In this document: piece by piece, positions 33,022 through 40,668 of the stretch | Layout: each line of letters opens with the position of its first letter | Numbering within the stretch: the stretch's first letter is position 1 | Origin: Parvularcula sp039198765 | GTDB lineage: Bacteria > Pseudomonadota > Alphaproteobacteria > Caulobacterales > Parvularculaceae | DNA: 41,575 bases | Direction: 5' to 3' | Assembly: GCA_039198765.1 (NCBI GenBank) | Contig: JBCCTF010000010.1 | Location: forward strand, 1 to 41,575 | Notes under the pieces: generated by a model | The model's input: only the letters and a program-made list of their open reading frames with translations | Told to the model about the DNA's origin: nothing | Databases searched by the model: none | Translations under genes and position numbers: made by a program

Positions 33022-33564
33022 ATGAGCAACGACGTCTTCTTTCCCTATGCCTTTGAAGCGCCAATCGAAAAGTTCGGCGTCGGGAAGACCCGGGTGATTT
33101 GGTACAACGTCCTGATGGTTCCCGATGAGGTCTGTGCGGAACTTCCGCTGGATGAATATCCACGCCTGAGGATTGAGGGGGAGATCGCAGAGGTTCCGAT
33201 CGCGAACGCGCTCATGCCCACCGGCGATGGCCGTCGCTATGTGATCGTCTCGCCGACGGTCCTCAAAGAAGCCGAGGTGCGTTTGGGCGATCATGTGGAG
33301 ATGCGGTTCCGCATTGCAGACCAGGATCATGTTGACGTGCCTGCCGGTCTGAGCGCCGCGCTTCGCAACGATCGCAATGCAGCGGCGATGTGGGAGGCTC
33401 TGACACCCGGCAAGAAGCGGATGCTTTCTCAGCACGTTCTCTCCGCGAAAACTGAGCCCACGCAGGCCAAGCGTATCGGCGAGGCGTTGGACGCACTCCT
33501 CAACCACGGCGCTGATCTTCGCGCGTTGCGTTATGCGCGGAAGAAACGGAAGCCTGAGGCCTAG
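33022..33564 (+). CDS. DUF1905 / YdeI-OmdA type protein
   Basis: 180 residues from the ATG at 33022, preceded by AGAGGAA; a longer frame to 32968 lacks a ribosome site. The N-terminal ~95 residues (TRVIWYNVLMVPDEVCAEL, then DGRRYVIVSPTVLKEAEVRLGDHVEM) match the DUF1905 beta-barrel-like domain. The C-terminal half (GLSAALRNDRNAAAMWEALTPGKKRMLSQHV, with further helices) is the OmdA-type bacteriocin-protection-like helical domain. Function is not established. Its stop overlaps the convergent M48 gene stop (CTAG). Confidence 0.87.
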   Translation: MSNDVFFPYAFEAPIEKFGVGKTRVIWYNVLMVPDEVCAELPLDEYPRLRIEGEIAEVPIANALMPTGDGRRYVIVSPTVLKEAEVRLGDHVEMRFRIADQDHVDVPAGLSAALRNDRNAAAMWEALTPGKKRMLSQHVLSAKTEPTQAKRIGEALDALLNHGADLRALRYARKKRKPEA

Positions 33565-34364
33565 CCGCAGCTTTGGCCCATATCGCGTAGGGCGCGTTGG
33601 AGTTGGCTGATGCGGGTGCCTGATGCCGGGTGAGTGGAGGCGAACTCTGGCGGGCGCTGTTGGCCCGCGCTGGCGGTAGCCATGCGGCGCCAGAAAACGA
33701 CGGACTCGCAGGTGTTATAGCCAGCGCGTGCCATGTAGCGGACGCCGCCGATGTCGGCTTCGAGTTCGTGCTTCCGGCTGTAGGGGAGGATGGCTCCGAA
33801 CAATACGCCGACACCAAACGCCTGGGCGTAGGCAGCGTTTCGGCGCTGGCAGTCTTGACGCTGTCGGGCGCTGCCATCGCAGCTGGCGCTCGTCGCAATG
33901 GTGGCGAGTCCGATGCCGAAGGACGCCGCCATCTGCTGGCTGTAGCGCTCGCCGGAGTGGCGGTATTTCACGTGGGCGATCTCGTGGCCGACGACGGTGG
34001 CGAGCTGCGCATCGTTGCGCATCGTGTCCATGATGCCTGTGTAGATGCCGATCCGGCCGCCCGGCAGGGCGAACGCGTTCAGGCTGTCGTCCTCAAAGAC
34101 CAAGTACTCCCACTGGTTCGGATCCTCGCCAGCCGCCCGCAGAAGGCGCGGGGCGACGCGATTGAGCCGCGAGGTATAGCGGGAGTCTCTTGAAACACGC
34201 TGCTGCTGCTTGATCTGCTGCCAGCTGGCCGCCGCGGCCTGGGCCATGCTCTGCTCGCCGGTGAACAGGAGCTGCGAACGGCCCAGTTCCTCGTTGTAGG
34301 TGCAGCTGGACAGGCTGAGGGTCAGGGCCGCAGCCCCAATAAACGCGTGCGTCATAGTCCGCAT
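33561..34364 (-). CDS. M48 family metalloprotease, lipoprotein
   Basis: 267 residues from the ATG at 34364 (GGAGGG 8 bases upstream); a longer frame to 34427 lacks support. Lipobox LSSC places the lipidated Cys at residue 21. Zinc ligands are His127 and His131 in HEIAH, with catalytic Glu128, and Glu200 in ELEAD. The size and LNAFALPGGRIGIYTGIMD segment put it with the LoiP/YggG-type periplasmic proteases that clear damaged envelope proteins. Extra cysteines near residues 162-172 and 225 could form disulfides. Confidence 0.93.
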   Translation of the reverse strand: MRTMTHAFIGAAALTLSLSSCTYNEELGRSQLLFTGEQSMAQAAAASWQQIKQQQRVSRDSRYTSRLNRVAPRLLRAAGEDPNQWEYLVFEDDSLNAFALPGGRIGIYTGIMDTMRNDAQLATVVGHEIAHVKYRHSGERYSQQMAASFGIGLATIATSASCDGSARQRQDCQRRNAAYAQAFGVGVLFGAILPYSRKHELEADIGGVRYMARAGYNTCESVVFWRRMATASAGQQRPPEFASTHPASGTRISQLQRALRDMGQSCG

Positions 34365-34456
34365 GATCCAGCCCTCCAGAGGCCAACTTGGGGCACGCAA
34401 TATCACGGTCTGAGCCGCTCGATGCAATGGAAAAGGCCACCTGAATGACCGGATGG

Positions 34457-35266
34457 TCAGTCGCTGTCTGAGGCCTGCAACGGCCCGGCCATAGCCAATT
34501 TCCCGCCGTCCACATAGAGAACCTGGCCGGTAATGAAGCTGGCTTCGCTCGCGGCCAGGAAATGCACGGCATTGGCGACTTCCTTGGGCTCGCCCCGTCT
34601 GGCCATGGGGATGCGAGCGATCGACGCCTCGCGCTGTTCAGCGGTTTTGACCCTAATTTCCTCGAGGGTCTCCTTGATCCCGCCCACACCCACGGCGTTA
34701 GCCCGCGCACCGCACGGCGAAAGGGCAGCAGCCACCGCTTTGGTGAGCTGGACGACCGCTCCTTGGGTGGCGGCGAAGATGGCGTTGTCGGCATTCACCT
34801 GGGCCGCCTCGTCTGAGACGACGTTGACGATGGCCGAGCCGATGGCTTTGCCCACGCCGCCATCGTCAGACTTGCCGGCTTGTTTGATGATCTGCCGGGC
34901 CACGGCGCGGTTGATCAGGAAGGCGGAGCGCAGGTTCCGGTCGACCACATCGTCGAACATCGCCTCTGACGTCTCAAGGAACGGACCGTCGTGATAGTGC
35001 ATGGCGCAATGGGCGAGGATGTCGACGGAGCCGTAGCTGTCGAGCGCCTCCGCCATGACATTATGCACGTCGAGCGCGTCGTGGAGGTCAGCCGAGATAA
35101 ACGTCGCCTGGCCGCCTTTGGCCAAGACTTCTTCCTTCACAGCCAGCCCACGTCCGCGGTCAGGGTCGGTGAGGATCAGTTTGTCGCTGGTTTTGGTGAA
35201 CCGGAGTGCCGTTGCCCGACCGAGGGGGCTCGCAGCGCCAGTGATGATAACGGTACGTGAGACCAT
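34457..35266 (-). CDS. Short-chain dehydrogenase-like protein with altered active site
   Basis: 269 residues with the SDR layout: cofactor loop TGAASPLG (9-16), Asp at the end of beta-2, the NLRSAFLINRA helix and the C-terminal MARRGEPKEVANAVHFLAA ... TGQVLYVDGG block. The catalytic set is changed: Ser151 is kept, but at the usual +13 position Tyr is Phe164 and the Lys four residues on is Gln168 (FAATQ instead of YxxxK). The NNAG motif reads AHCAM. The fold and NAD(P) site look intact, but normal oxidoreductase chemistry is unlikely. It may be a binding or regulatory protein. It lies downstream of a DUF465 gene, separated by a hairpin. Confidence 0.85.
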   Translation of the reverse strand: MVSRTVIITGAASPLGRATALRFTKTSDKLILTDPDRGRGLAVKEEVLAKGGQATFISADLHDALDVHNVMAEALDSYGSVDILAHCAMHYHDGPFLETSEAMFDDVVDRNLRSAFLINRAVARQIIKQAGKSDDGGVGKAIGSAIVNVVSDEAAQVNADNAIFAATQGAVVQLTKAVAAALSPCGARANAVGVGGIKETLEEIRVKTAEQREASIARIPMARRGEPKEVANAVHFLAASEASFITGQVLYVDGGKLAMAGPLQASDSD

Positions 35267-35298
35267 TCGGGTTCCCGCCTAGAAGCTTCGGTGACGGA

Positions 35299-35326
35299 AC
35301 AAGCCCCGGGCGGGGCCGGGGCTTGT
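35299..35326 (-). terminator. Terminator-like hairpin downstream of the DUF465 gene
   Basis: ACAAGCCCC (35299-35307) and GGGGCTTGT (35318-35326) are perfect 9-base arms around a GC-rich loop. The hairpin lies between the DUF465 stop and the SDR-like start on the minus strand, so it probably ends the former transcript. No T-run. Confidence 0.6.
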
Positions 35327-35339
35327 CCGATGGCATCTT

Positions 35340-35519
35340 CTAGCTAGGTCGCTCTTGCGTTTGAAGCTCCGCCATCTGGTCCTTGATAGCGAGCTTTTGA
35401 CGCTTGAGATCGTTGATCCTTATCTCGTCCAATGCCGCATGGCTTCGCTCCTCTGCGATCGCCGATTCGAGGGCATGGTGGCGTTCAGTGAGCGTTGTGA
35501 GGCGTGCTTCAATGGACAT
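35340..35519 (-). CDS. YdcH/DUF465 family small protein
   Basis: 59 residues, an all-helical coiled-coil-like protein. TERHHALESAIAEE and NDLKRQKLAIKDQMAEL match the DUF465 pattern (RHxxLExxI ... LKRQKLxLKDxI). AAGGAG stands 7 bases before the ATG, so translation is very likely. Divergent from ubiX; a second DUF465 protein is at 36852-37130. The family's role is unknown. Confidence 0.88.
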   Translation of the reverse strand: MSIEARLTTLTERHHALESAIAEERSHAALDEIRINDLKRQKLAIKDQMAELQTQERPS

Positions 35520-35748
35520 AGAGGGTCTCCTTTTCAGCTATGAGCGGACCGGGTCGTTCGCCGGGCCAAAATGATGCAAGCACTCGCGACGGAACGAGTC
35601 ACGAGTTATAAACTATGGTTAAGAAAGAGTTGATCGAGGTTAACGCACAAATCGGCGGATAAAGCCTTGGAATCAAGACGATCACACCAAAAACGGGCCA
35701 ACTGTTGAATTATTATTGTTACGTCACGAAACTGACTCGGAGAATGCG

Positions 35749-36327
35749 TTGACCACACCTCGCTTGATCGTCGGTGTCTCTGGTGCATCAGGGATGATCT
35801 ACGCCGATAAGTTGTTGAAAGCAGCCAAAAAATCCGGGTGCGAAACCCACGTCGTGATCAGCAAAGCCGCGAAAATGACCCTCGCCTACGAGATGGGCGA
35901 CGGTTTTGCGTTCGATTCTGCAGATCACATCTACGGCATCGCCGATGTCGGAGCGCCGATCGCTTCAGGCAGCTTTGAGACAATCGGCATGGTCGTCGTT
36001 CCCTGCTCTGTGAAGTCGATGTCGGAGATCGCGACGGGGGTGACGTCGTCCCTTCTGACCCGCGCGGCCGATGTCTGCCTGAAAGAGAAACGCCGCCTCG
36101 CGCTGATGGTTCGTGAGACGCCGTTCCACCTCGGCCACCTGCGCACGATGACGAGCCTCGCTGAGATGGGTGCGATCATCGCCCCACCTCTACCTGCATT
36201 CTACGCTGAACCGACATCGGTGGATGAGCTGGTGGAGCAGTCAGTCGGCCGTGTCCTTGATATCTTCGGCCTCAAAGCGCCGGGCGTGAAGCGGTGGGGC
36301 GAAGACTTGGAGAAGGGTCGCCGATAG
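35749..36327 (+). CDS. ubiX: UbiX flavin prenyltransferase
   Basis: 192 residues from a TTG at 35749 preceded by CGGAGA; a longer TTG-initiated frame at 35716 lacks a ribosome site. UbiX joins dimethylallyl phosphate to FMN to give prenylated FMN, the cofactor of UbiD. Signatures: LIVGVSGASGMIYADKLL at the N-terminus (FMN phosphate loop), VVVPCSVKSMSEIATGVTSSLLTRAADVCLKEKRRLALMVRETP region and the final PLPAFYAEP loop. Directly followed by a TIGR02444 gene (TAG-ATG). UbiD is encoded at 6461-7963. Confidence 0.96.
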   Translation: MTTPRLIVGVSGASGMIYADKLLKAAKKSGCETHVVISKAAKMTLAYEMGDGFAFDSADHIYGIADVGAPIASGSFETIGMVVVPCSVKSMSEIATGVTSSLLTRAADVCLKEKRRLALMVRETPFHLGHLRTMTSLAEMGAIIAPPLPAFYAEPTSVDELVEQSVGRVLDIFGLKAPGVKRWGEDLEKGRR

Positions 36328-36855
36328 ATGCTGCCGCTGTGGGACTACGCGCTGAAGATCTACAAGCTACCTGGGGTGAAAGAGGATCTCCTGAACCTGC
36401 AGGACCGCTACCACATCGATGTGAACAGCGTGATCTGGTGCCTGTGGGCAGCGCGGCATGGCTTTCCGCTGGAGGAAGCCGAGGCAAAAGAGATCCTCGG
36501 CACCACACGAGAGATGGCGATGCACACAACACGCCCCCTCCGCGCTGTGCGTCGGTTCTTGAGCGGCCCCCGCATCGGCTTCACGGCGGAGGCGCTCAAA
36601 GCACTTCGGGACGAAGTGCTGCGCACGGAAATCATGAGCGAAGAACTGGTCCTCAGGCGCCTCGACGCGGTGACGACAGAGCGCTCCACCCCGGTCGGCG
36701 GTCTCGACGATATGGCCGCGCGCAGTGAGGTTCTCTTCACTCTAGCGCGAGAAAACGTGGACACGCCGATCATGATCGCCGATGAGGAGGGTCCTGCGAG
36801 CCCCATGGGCCTCTTTCGTAGCCTGAGCCAAACTGTCGAGGACCACGGCCCATGA
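36328..36855 (+). CDS. TIGR02444 / DUF2390 family protein
   Basis: 175 residues. The N-terminus LWDYALKIYKLPGVKEDLL, LQDRYHIDVNSVIWCLW is the family signature: a small helical protein with a Trp/Tyr-rich start. Function unknown. The ATG follows the ubiX stop without a gap and the end overlaps the next gene by 4 bases (ATGA), so ubiX, this gene and the DUF465 gene form an operon. Confidence 0.88.
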   Translation: MLPLWDYALKIYKLPGVKEDLLNLQDRYHIDVNSVIWCLWAARHGFPLEEAEAKEILGTTREMAMHTTRPLRAVRRFLSGPRIGFTAEALKALRDEVLRTEIMSEELVLRRLDAVTTERSTPVGGLDDMAARSEVLFTLARENVDTPIMIADEEGPASPMGLFRSLSQTVEDHGP

Positions 36856-37130
36856 GCCGAGATGACAAACCCCACTTCACCGTCATCGAAGGCGACGGCG
36901 CCCCGCAAGTCACCGTGCCGGAACCCGATGGCGCTAACGACGACGCGCTGAAAATGAAGATCAGCGAGCTGGAGCAACAGCACCGCGACCTCGACCAGGC
37001 GATCCTGTCGATGGAAGAGCGGATGCCCTACGACCGCCTGACCATCGGCCGGATGAAGAAGCGCAAGCTCATCCTTAAAGACCAAATCCAAGAGCTGCGC
37101 GACCAGCTCTTGCCCGACATAATTGCCTGA
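36852..37130 (+). CDS. YdcH/DUF465 family protein with N-terminal extension
   Basis: 92 residues. The last 60 match DUF465 (LEQQHRDLDQAILSMEER, then IGRMKKRKLILKDQIQELRDQL), likely a helical hairpin. The first 30 residues are Pro/Asp-rich and probably disordered. Start ATG overlaps the TIGR02444 stop. It is a paralogue of the 59-residue protein on the other side of ubiX. Confidence 0.9.
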   Translation: MSRDDKPHFTVIEGDGAPQVTVPEPDGANDDALKMKISELEQQHRDLDQAILSMEERMPYDRLTIGRMKKRKLILKDQIQELRDQLLPDIIA

Positions 37131-37201
37131 CCGTCACGCCGCCGCGTGAAAGTTTGGACAAGGGGTTTCGGTGTCACGCCGACGCACGGTAGCTCGTCAG
37201 C

Positions 37202-37804
37202 ATGCTCACTATTCGCCGCCATCTGGCCACCGCTGCTTCGTTCATCGCTCTCGCGGCTTGCGCTTCGACTCCAGAGGACGAGACGACCAAGCTTCTTGCC
37301 GATGCCGAAGAAGCCGTCGACGCAGCGCAAGAGGCCGTGGAAGACGCGCCGGGAGCACCTGATCTGGACACGGAGGAAATTGCTCTTCTGAAAGAGTCCG
37401 TGTTCGTCGCAGCGGCCATTCCCAACGATGTACCGGGTGACTTCACCGGCTGCTATGCTGACGCGGAGGCTTGCTTCGTGGGCGGCAACAAGGTGGACGC
37501 GGCTGTCCGTTATGAGCCGCAATCGGGACGGTTCTGGTTCCTCGATCCTGGCAGCGGCAACACCTACTTCGCCAACGGTGACATGCGGACGGAGAACGGA
37601 TTCCGCGCCATCATGGCCAAGGCCGCAGCGCCGGAGCCCGTCCTCGCCATGGCCAGCGCACCTGCGCCCAACGCCGAACCTGCCGCTGCTGAGCCTACCG
37701 CCACGGCGCCTGTTCCTGAGCTGAAGCCAGAGCCCGCTGTTGCCCCAGAAGGCGAGGTTCAGCCCGAGGTCTCTCTGCCAGCGCCCGAAGACGACCAGGA
37801 CTGA
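37202..37804 (+). CDS. Lipoprotein with Pro/Ala/Glu-rich C-terminus
   Basis: 200 residues. Signal peptide with lipobox LAAC (Cys at about residue 20), an acidic Ala/Glu helix (residues 25-50), a small globular part with two cysteines (FTGCYADAEACFVGG) and aromatic residues (GRFWFLDPGSGNTYFANG), and a low-complexity tail of Ala, Pro and Glu. The family is not one I recognise. The small central domain resembles a beta sheet that could hold a ligand. Neighbours give no clue. Confidence 0.75.
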   Translation: MLTIRRHLATAASFIALAACASTPEDETTKLLADAEEAVDAAQEAVEDAPGAPDLDTEEIALLKESVFVAAAIPNDVPGDFTGCYADAEACFVGGNKVDAAVRYEPQSGRFWFLDPGSGNTYFANGDMRTENGFRAIMAKAAAPEPVLAMASAPAPNAEPAAAEPTATAPVPELKPEPAVAPEGEVQPEVSLPAPEDDQD

Positions 37805-37877
37805 TCGCAGCGCCGTTCTCGATTCTCTCAGCAATTCGCGCTAACGCCTTCCCCCAACACGTGTTTGGAGTGCGGAA

Positions 37878-38540
37878 GTGGACGACGCGAAGTCCGAGGT
37901 TTGTGAGCCACTGACAGGTGCCGAGCTCGGCGCGATGGCTCACCTTTACCGGGGGGAAGTCTACCGCTCGACCATCTGGCGCACGCGGCTGGATGCGACA
38001 ACCAACTGGTCCGTCGTCAGTTTAGGCCTTGCACTGACGATTTCGTACCAGTCGGCGGAAAGCTCCGCCCTGCCCCTTTTCCTCGTGGCGCTCTTAATCT
38101 GTGTGTTCCTGTATCTGGAAGCGCGGCGGTACCGGTATTTCAACGTCTGGCGCGCCCGGGCGCGGTGGTTGGAGATCCATTTCTACGCTCCGATGATGCG
38201 CCGCAACAGGGTCGAGGATCCTGTCTGGCTGAACCGCTTGGCCGAGGATTATGAAAGGCCGGAGCATCACATCAGCTTCGCCCGCGCCCTCGGCCGCCGA
38301 TTGCGCAGGAACTATATGTGGATCTTCAGTGTGCAGACGGCTGCGCTTTACGGGAAATGCCTGGGGGCGGCAGGCGGTGTTGCGGGTTTTGAGAGCCTGC
38401 ATATCGGCCCATTCCCCGGCTGGGTCCTGGCGACGATCAATGGGGTCGGATACCTGACGATTGCTCTTTATACGGTCCGTGGCTGGGTCCAAGACAAGAA
38501 GCGCCGGGCCGAGAACCCCAACCCCATATCCATGGGCTAG
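37878..38540 (+). CDS. DUF2270 family membrane protein
   Basis: 220 residues from a GTG at 37878, preceded by TTTGGAG. LTGAELGAMAHLYRGEVYRSTIWRTRLD is the typical DUF2270 start; two adjacent membrane helices (about 42-80), then FLYLEARRYRYFNVWRARARWLE and NFYAPMM-like segments, and a further hydrophobic region near 170-205. Function is not known. Stands alone between two lipoprotein genes. Confidence 0.9.
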   Translation: MDDAKSEVCEPLTGAELGAMAHLYRGEVYRSTIWRTRLDATTNWSVVSLGLALTISYQSAESSALPLFLVALLICVFLYLEARRYRYFNVWRARARWLEIHFYAPMMRRNRVEDPVWLNRLAEDYERPEHHISFARALGRRLRRNYMWIFSVQTAALYGKCLGAAGGVAGFESLHIGPFPGWVLATINGVGYLTIALYTVRGWVQDKKRRAENPNPISMG

Positions 38541-38620
38541 GCGTTAACCCTGCTGCGCCTCCGTATTGTCGCTCTCTACAATTTGTAAGACATTGATAAC
38601 CAAGACCCGGAGGGCGAACC

Positions 38621-39094
38621 ATGAGGAAACGTCTCGTATTAAGCGCTGCCATGCTCGGCTTAGCGGCTTGCGGCGGTCAGGATGATCCGGCTTTGGCCCT
38701 GATGCCGCCGGGCGGCATTCTTTTGTCCTACACCCCGGCGACCAACGATGAGGGCTTTTGCCAGCCTGAGCGTCGTGACGTGGTCGATGTCGGCGTGAAC
38801 AGCGTTTACGCCATCCGCGGCGAGACGCGTTTCGTGCTGGGTGACGGCACTACCCGCATCCCGTTCCAGTCGCTGCATAAGTACCCGGACGAAAAGACGG
38901 GCATGTCCGAAGACAAGTCGATCAGCATACTGAACCAACAGGGTGCGTGCGAAGATCTGATCATCACGGTGACCATCGAAAGCTGTGAGTACCTCGGCGA
39001 AGAAGGCCTCGAAGAGCGCGCCTGCCCCGCCATCGGCACCTCAGGCGCCAGCAGTTTCCAGGACATTGAAGTCATCAGGGACGATCGCGGGTAG
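38621..39094 (+). CDS. Lipoprotein of unknown function
   Basis: 157 residues. Lipobox LAAC at about residue 17 after a short basic start; AT-rich sequence and CCGGAGGGCGAACC give a clear promoter region and Shine-Dalgarno. The mature part is beta-rich with four cysteines (EGFCQPE, GACEDL, ESCEYL, RACPAI) that could form two disulfides. No known motif. The stop lies 3 bases from a convergent YciI gene. Confidence 0.75.
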   Translation: MRKRLVLSAAMLGLAACGGQDDPALALMPPGGILLSYTPATNDEGFCQPERRDVVDVGVNSVYAIRGETRFVLGDGTTRIPFQSLHKYPDEKTGMSEDKSISILNQQGACEDLIITVTIESCEYLGEEGLEERACPAIGTSGASSFQDIEVIRDDRG

Positions 39095-39097
39095 CGC

Positions 39098-39391
39098 TTA
39101 CCCCTGAAAGATGGGTGCGGGTTTGTAGGGCGTGATGTCCACGCTTTCGAAAACGTTTTGCTTGGCATACGGATCTTCTGCAAGGAGAGCGGCGAGCGCC
39201 TCACCACTCTCGACCTGAAACAACAGCACAGAGCCGACCATGCCGCCGTCCTCACCAAGCAAAGCACCGGCGTGGATCAGTCGGCCCACCTCTTTTTGCT
39301 CTTTCGCCCACTCCAAATGCTCCGCACGCGCACCAAGCCGTCGCTCTGGCTTTTGCGGGTGGTCACGGGCAATGACGAGGAAATGGGGCAT
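39098..39391 (-). CDS. YciI-like protein
   Basis: 97 residues from the ATG at 39391 (AAAGGA 7 bases upstream); a longer frame to 39457 lies in repeat-like sequence. Matches the YciI ferredoxin-like fold: MPHFLVIARDHP, RAEHLEWAKEQKEVGRLIHAGALLGEDGGMVGS, DPYAKQNVFESV. The conserved His/Asp pair is present (RDHP, DPYA). Many YciI proteins are of unknown function; some are dehydrochlorinase-like. Confidence 0.93.
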   Translation of the reverse strand: MPHFLVIARDHPQKPERRLGARAEHLEWAKEQKEVGRLIHAGALLGEDGGMVGSVLLFQVESGEALAALLAEDPYAKQNVFESVDITPYKPAPIFQG

Positions 39392-39466
39392 GGGATGATC
39401 CTTTCGCCGGCAAAGTGCCGCGTCATCCCGAAAATCGCAAAGGGTGACCTCAACCAATCCCTAGGC

Positions 39467-39539
39467 CCCGGATATTTGCTCCGCAAATTCCGGGATGAGG
39501 ACCAGTAAGGTGCATGAAGGCAAAGCCGCGATGCACCTT
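39467..39539. repeat. Second copy of the palindromic repeats of the 14 kb island
   Basis: CCCGGATATTTGCTCCGCAA continuing to 39497 differs by one base from the copy at 14040-14070. The next unit, AAGGTGCATGAAGGC to GATGCACCTT (39507-39539), has arms AAGGTGCAT/ATGCACCTT and matches 14084-14114 closely. Both copies keep the same order and strand, so these are two instances of one composite element. Confidence 0.85.
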
Positions 39540-39587
39540 CCCGACAGCTATAAAGGCAGGTGCACCTCAAAACTTGTTAGAGCTAAC

Positions 39588-39821
39588 TCAAATAAATAAC
39601 CCTAGCTCAATTTCGCGGCCATCTTTCTTATGGATAACGATGCGTTCACCCTCTTCAATATTTGCCTCGACAAAAAATAGAAGCTTAAGAGCATGGCGGA
39701 CAAGCTCCGCATCTGAAGATACTCCAAGCCGGTTACTGACATCGTCAAAGTTTCCGGTGAGCCTCAACGGCAAACTAAATGTCTTCTTTTCGAATGCTTT
39801 GCTCCGCACGCTCTCGCTCAT
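39588..39821 (-). CDS. Small protein, ribbon-helix-helix-like
   Basis: 77 residues from the ATG at 39821. The pattern SLPLRLTGNFDDVSNRLGVSSDAELVRHALKLL resembles the strand-helix-helix of ribbon-helix-helix DNA-binding proteins, followed by EEGERIVIHKKDGREIEL, similar to the tail seen in some of them. Lower GC than neighbours. No toxin-like gene is adjacent, so an antitoxin role has no support here. A palindrome upstream (39898-39919) could be its operator. Start codon and function uncertain. Confidence 0.5.
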   Translation of the reverse strand: MSESVRSKAFEKKTFSLPLRLTGNFDDVSNRLGVSSDAELVRHALKLLFFVEANIEEGERIVIHKKDGREIELGLFI

Positions 39822-39840
39822 AACCACCTGCAGATAGTAT

Positions 39841-39919
39841 CCCGCAGCACCCTGCGGGCTTGATGAAGCTAAACCTACCAGAGATTACGGCAGCGATATC
39901 CACGGCCAGGGCCGTGGAT
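39841..39919. repeat. Two hairpins in the gap between the RHH-like and orphan genes
   Basis: CCCGCAG/CTGCGGG arms with a 4-base loop (39841-39858), and a longer perfect palindrome with 10-base arms ATCCACGGCC and GGCCGTGGAT separated by AG (39898-39919). Both lie in the 353-base gene-free gap 39822-40174. The rest of that gap is AT-rich with A/T runs and no ORF I can support. The second could be an operator or a terminator. Confidence 0.6.
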
Positions 39920-40174
39920 CAGTCCCGCATCAATGGGGGTGTTCGTTAACCCTGTCGAGAAAAACAAACGGCCCGGAGAAAATGTTAACCCAGGAAGAAA
40001 TATTTTCTACCAAAAAATGCAGTTTTTTCTGATTTGTGATCCTACTCCCGTCCCGAACAGGGTCACTCGCACTGCATTTTCCCAGATTGGTTCATAAAAG
40101 CGTCACGTTAGTTTCCTAAGTTTCTTGAGAGAATAGAGCTTTGGCGAGGGGCTATCAGATCAGAGGGCACTAAG

Positions 40175-40621
40175 GTGAAAAAAATTCGGCGTATAGACCC
40201 AAATTCTCTACCTGTATGGCGGAATTTCGCCGACCCGCCGAGCGACCTAAACTGCCATATAGTCCCAGTAGATACAGTTGATGTGGATGAGATTCTCACT
40301 GAGGTTAGACACCAAAGCTGTCACGAGCTTCCGCAACGAACCATAGTCGTTCAAGTGCTCCCACTCGCGCGAGGTGCAAGCCCACCAGAATCCAAGAAAC
40401 GATCGTGGTTTAGTGGCCGCTTTTGGGCGATATTTGCCGGGATAAGCGGTGTAGTTACCGTGTTAGCAGCGGTATATGACCTTAGGGCTAACGATAAATT
40501 TACTAATGAATTCAATGCCGTAAAAGAGCACCTCACCGAACAAGCTCGGCACCACTCTGAACTATTCCAACGAGAGCTGCGCTCCCGCAGAAATGATGAT
40601 GCAGAACAAGAGTCAGACTGA
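40175..40621 (+). CDS. Orphan single-pass membrane protein
   Basis: 148 residues from a GTG at 40175 with AGAGGG upstream. A soluble N-terminal part of about 80 residues, one hydrophobic segment (FWAIFAGISGVVTVLAAVY, about 83-101) and a charged helical tail that could form a coiled coil (HLTEQARHHSELFQRELRSRR). No motif is recognised. Base composition and codon use (many ATA, TTA, AAT codons) differ from the GC-rich surroundings, which points to recent acquisition. It lies between the repeats and nrdA, whose 3' end is 47 bases away in the opposite direction. Confidence 0.55.
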   Translation: MKKIRRIDPNSLPVWRNFADPPSDLNCHIVPVDTVDVDEILTEVRHQSCHELPQRTIVVQVLPLARGASPPESKKRSWFSGRFWAIFAGISGVVTVLAAVYDLRANDKFTNEFNAVKEHLTEQARHHSELFQRELRSRRNDDAEQESD

Positions 40622-40668
40622 GCCAATAGGGGCGACCCCGAGTTAGAAAGTCACCCTAAAAACGTTAC

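Noticed and set aside
39588..40621. Toxin-antitoxin pair made of the RHH-like and orphan membrane proteins
   Set aside because: The genes are divergent, 353 bases apart, and the membrane protein resembles no known toxin.
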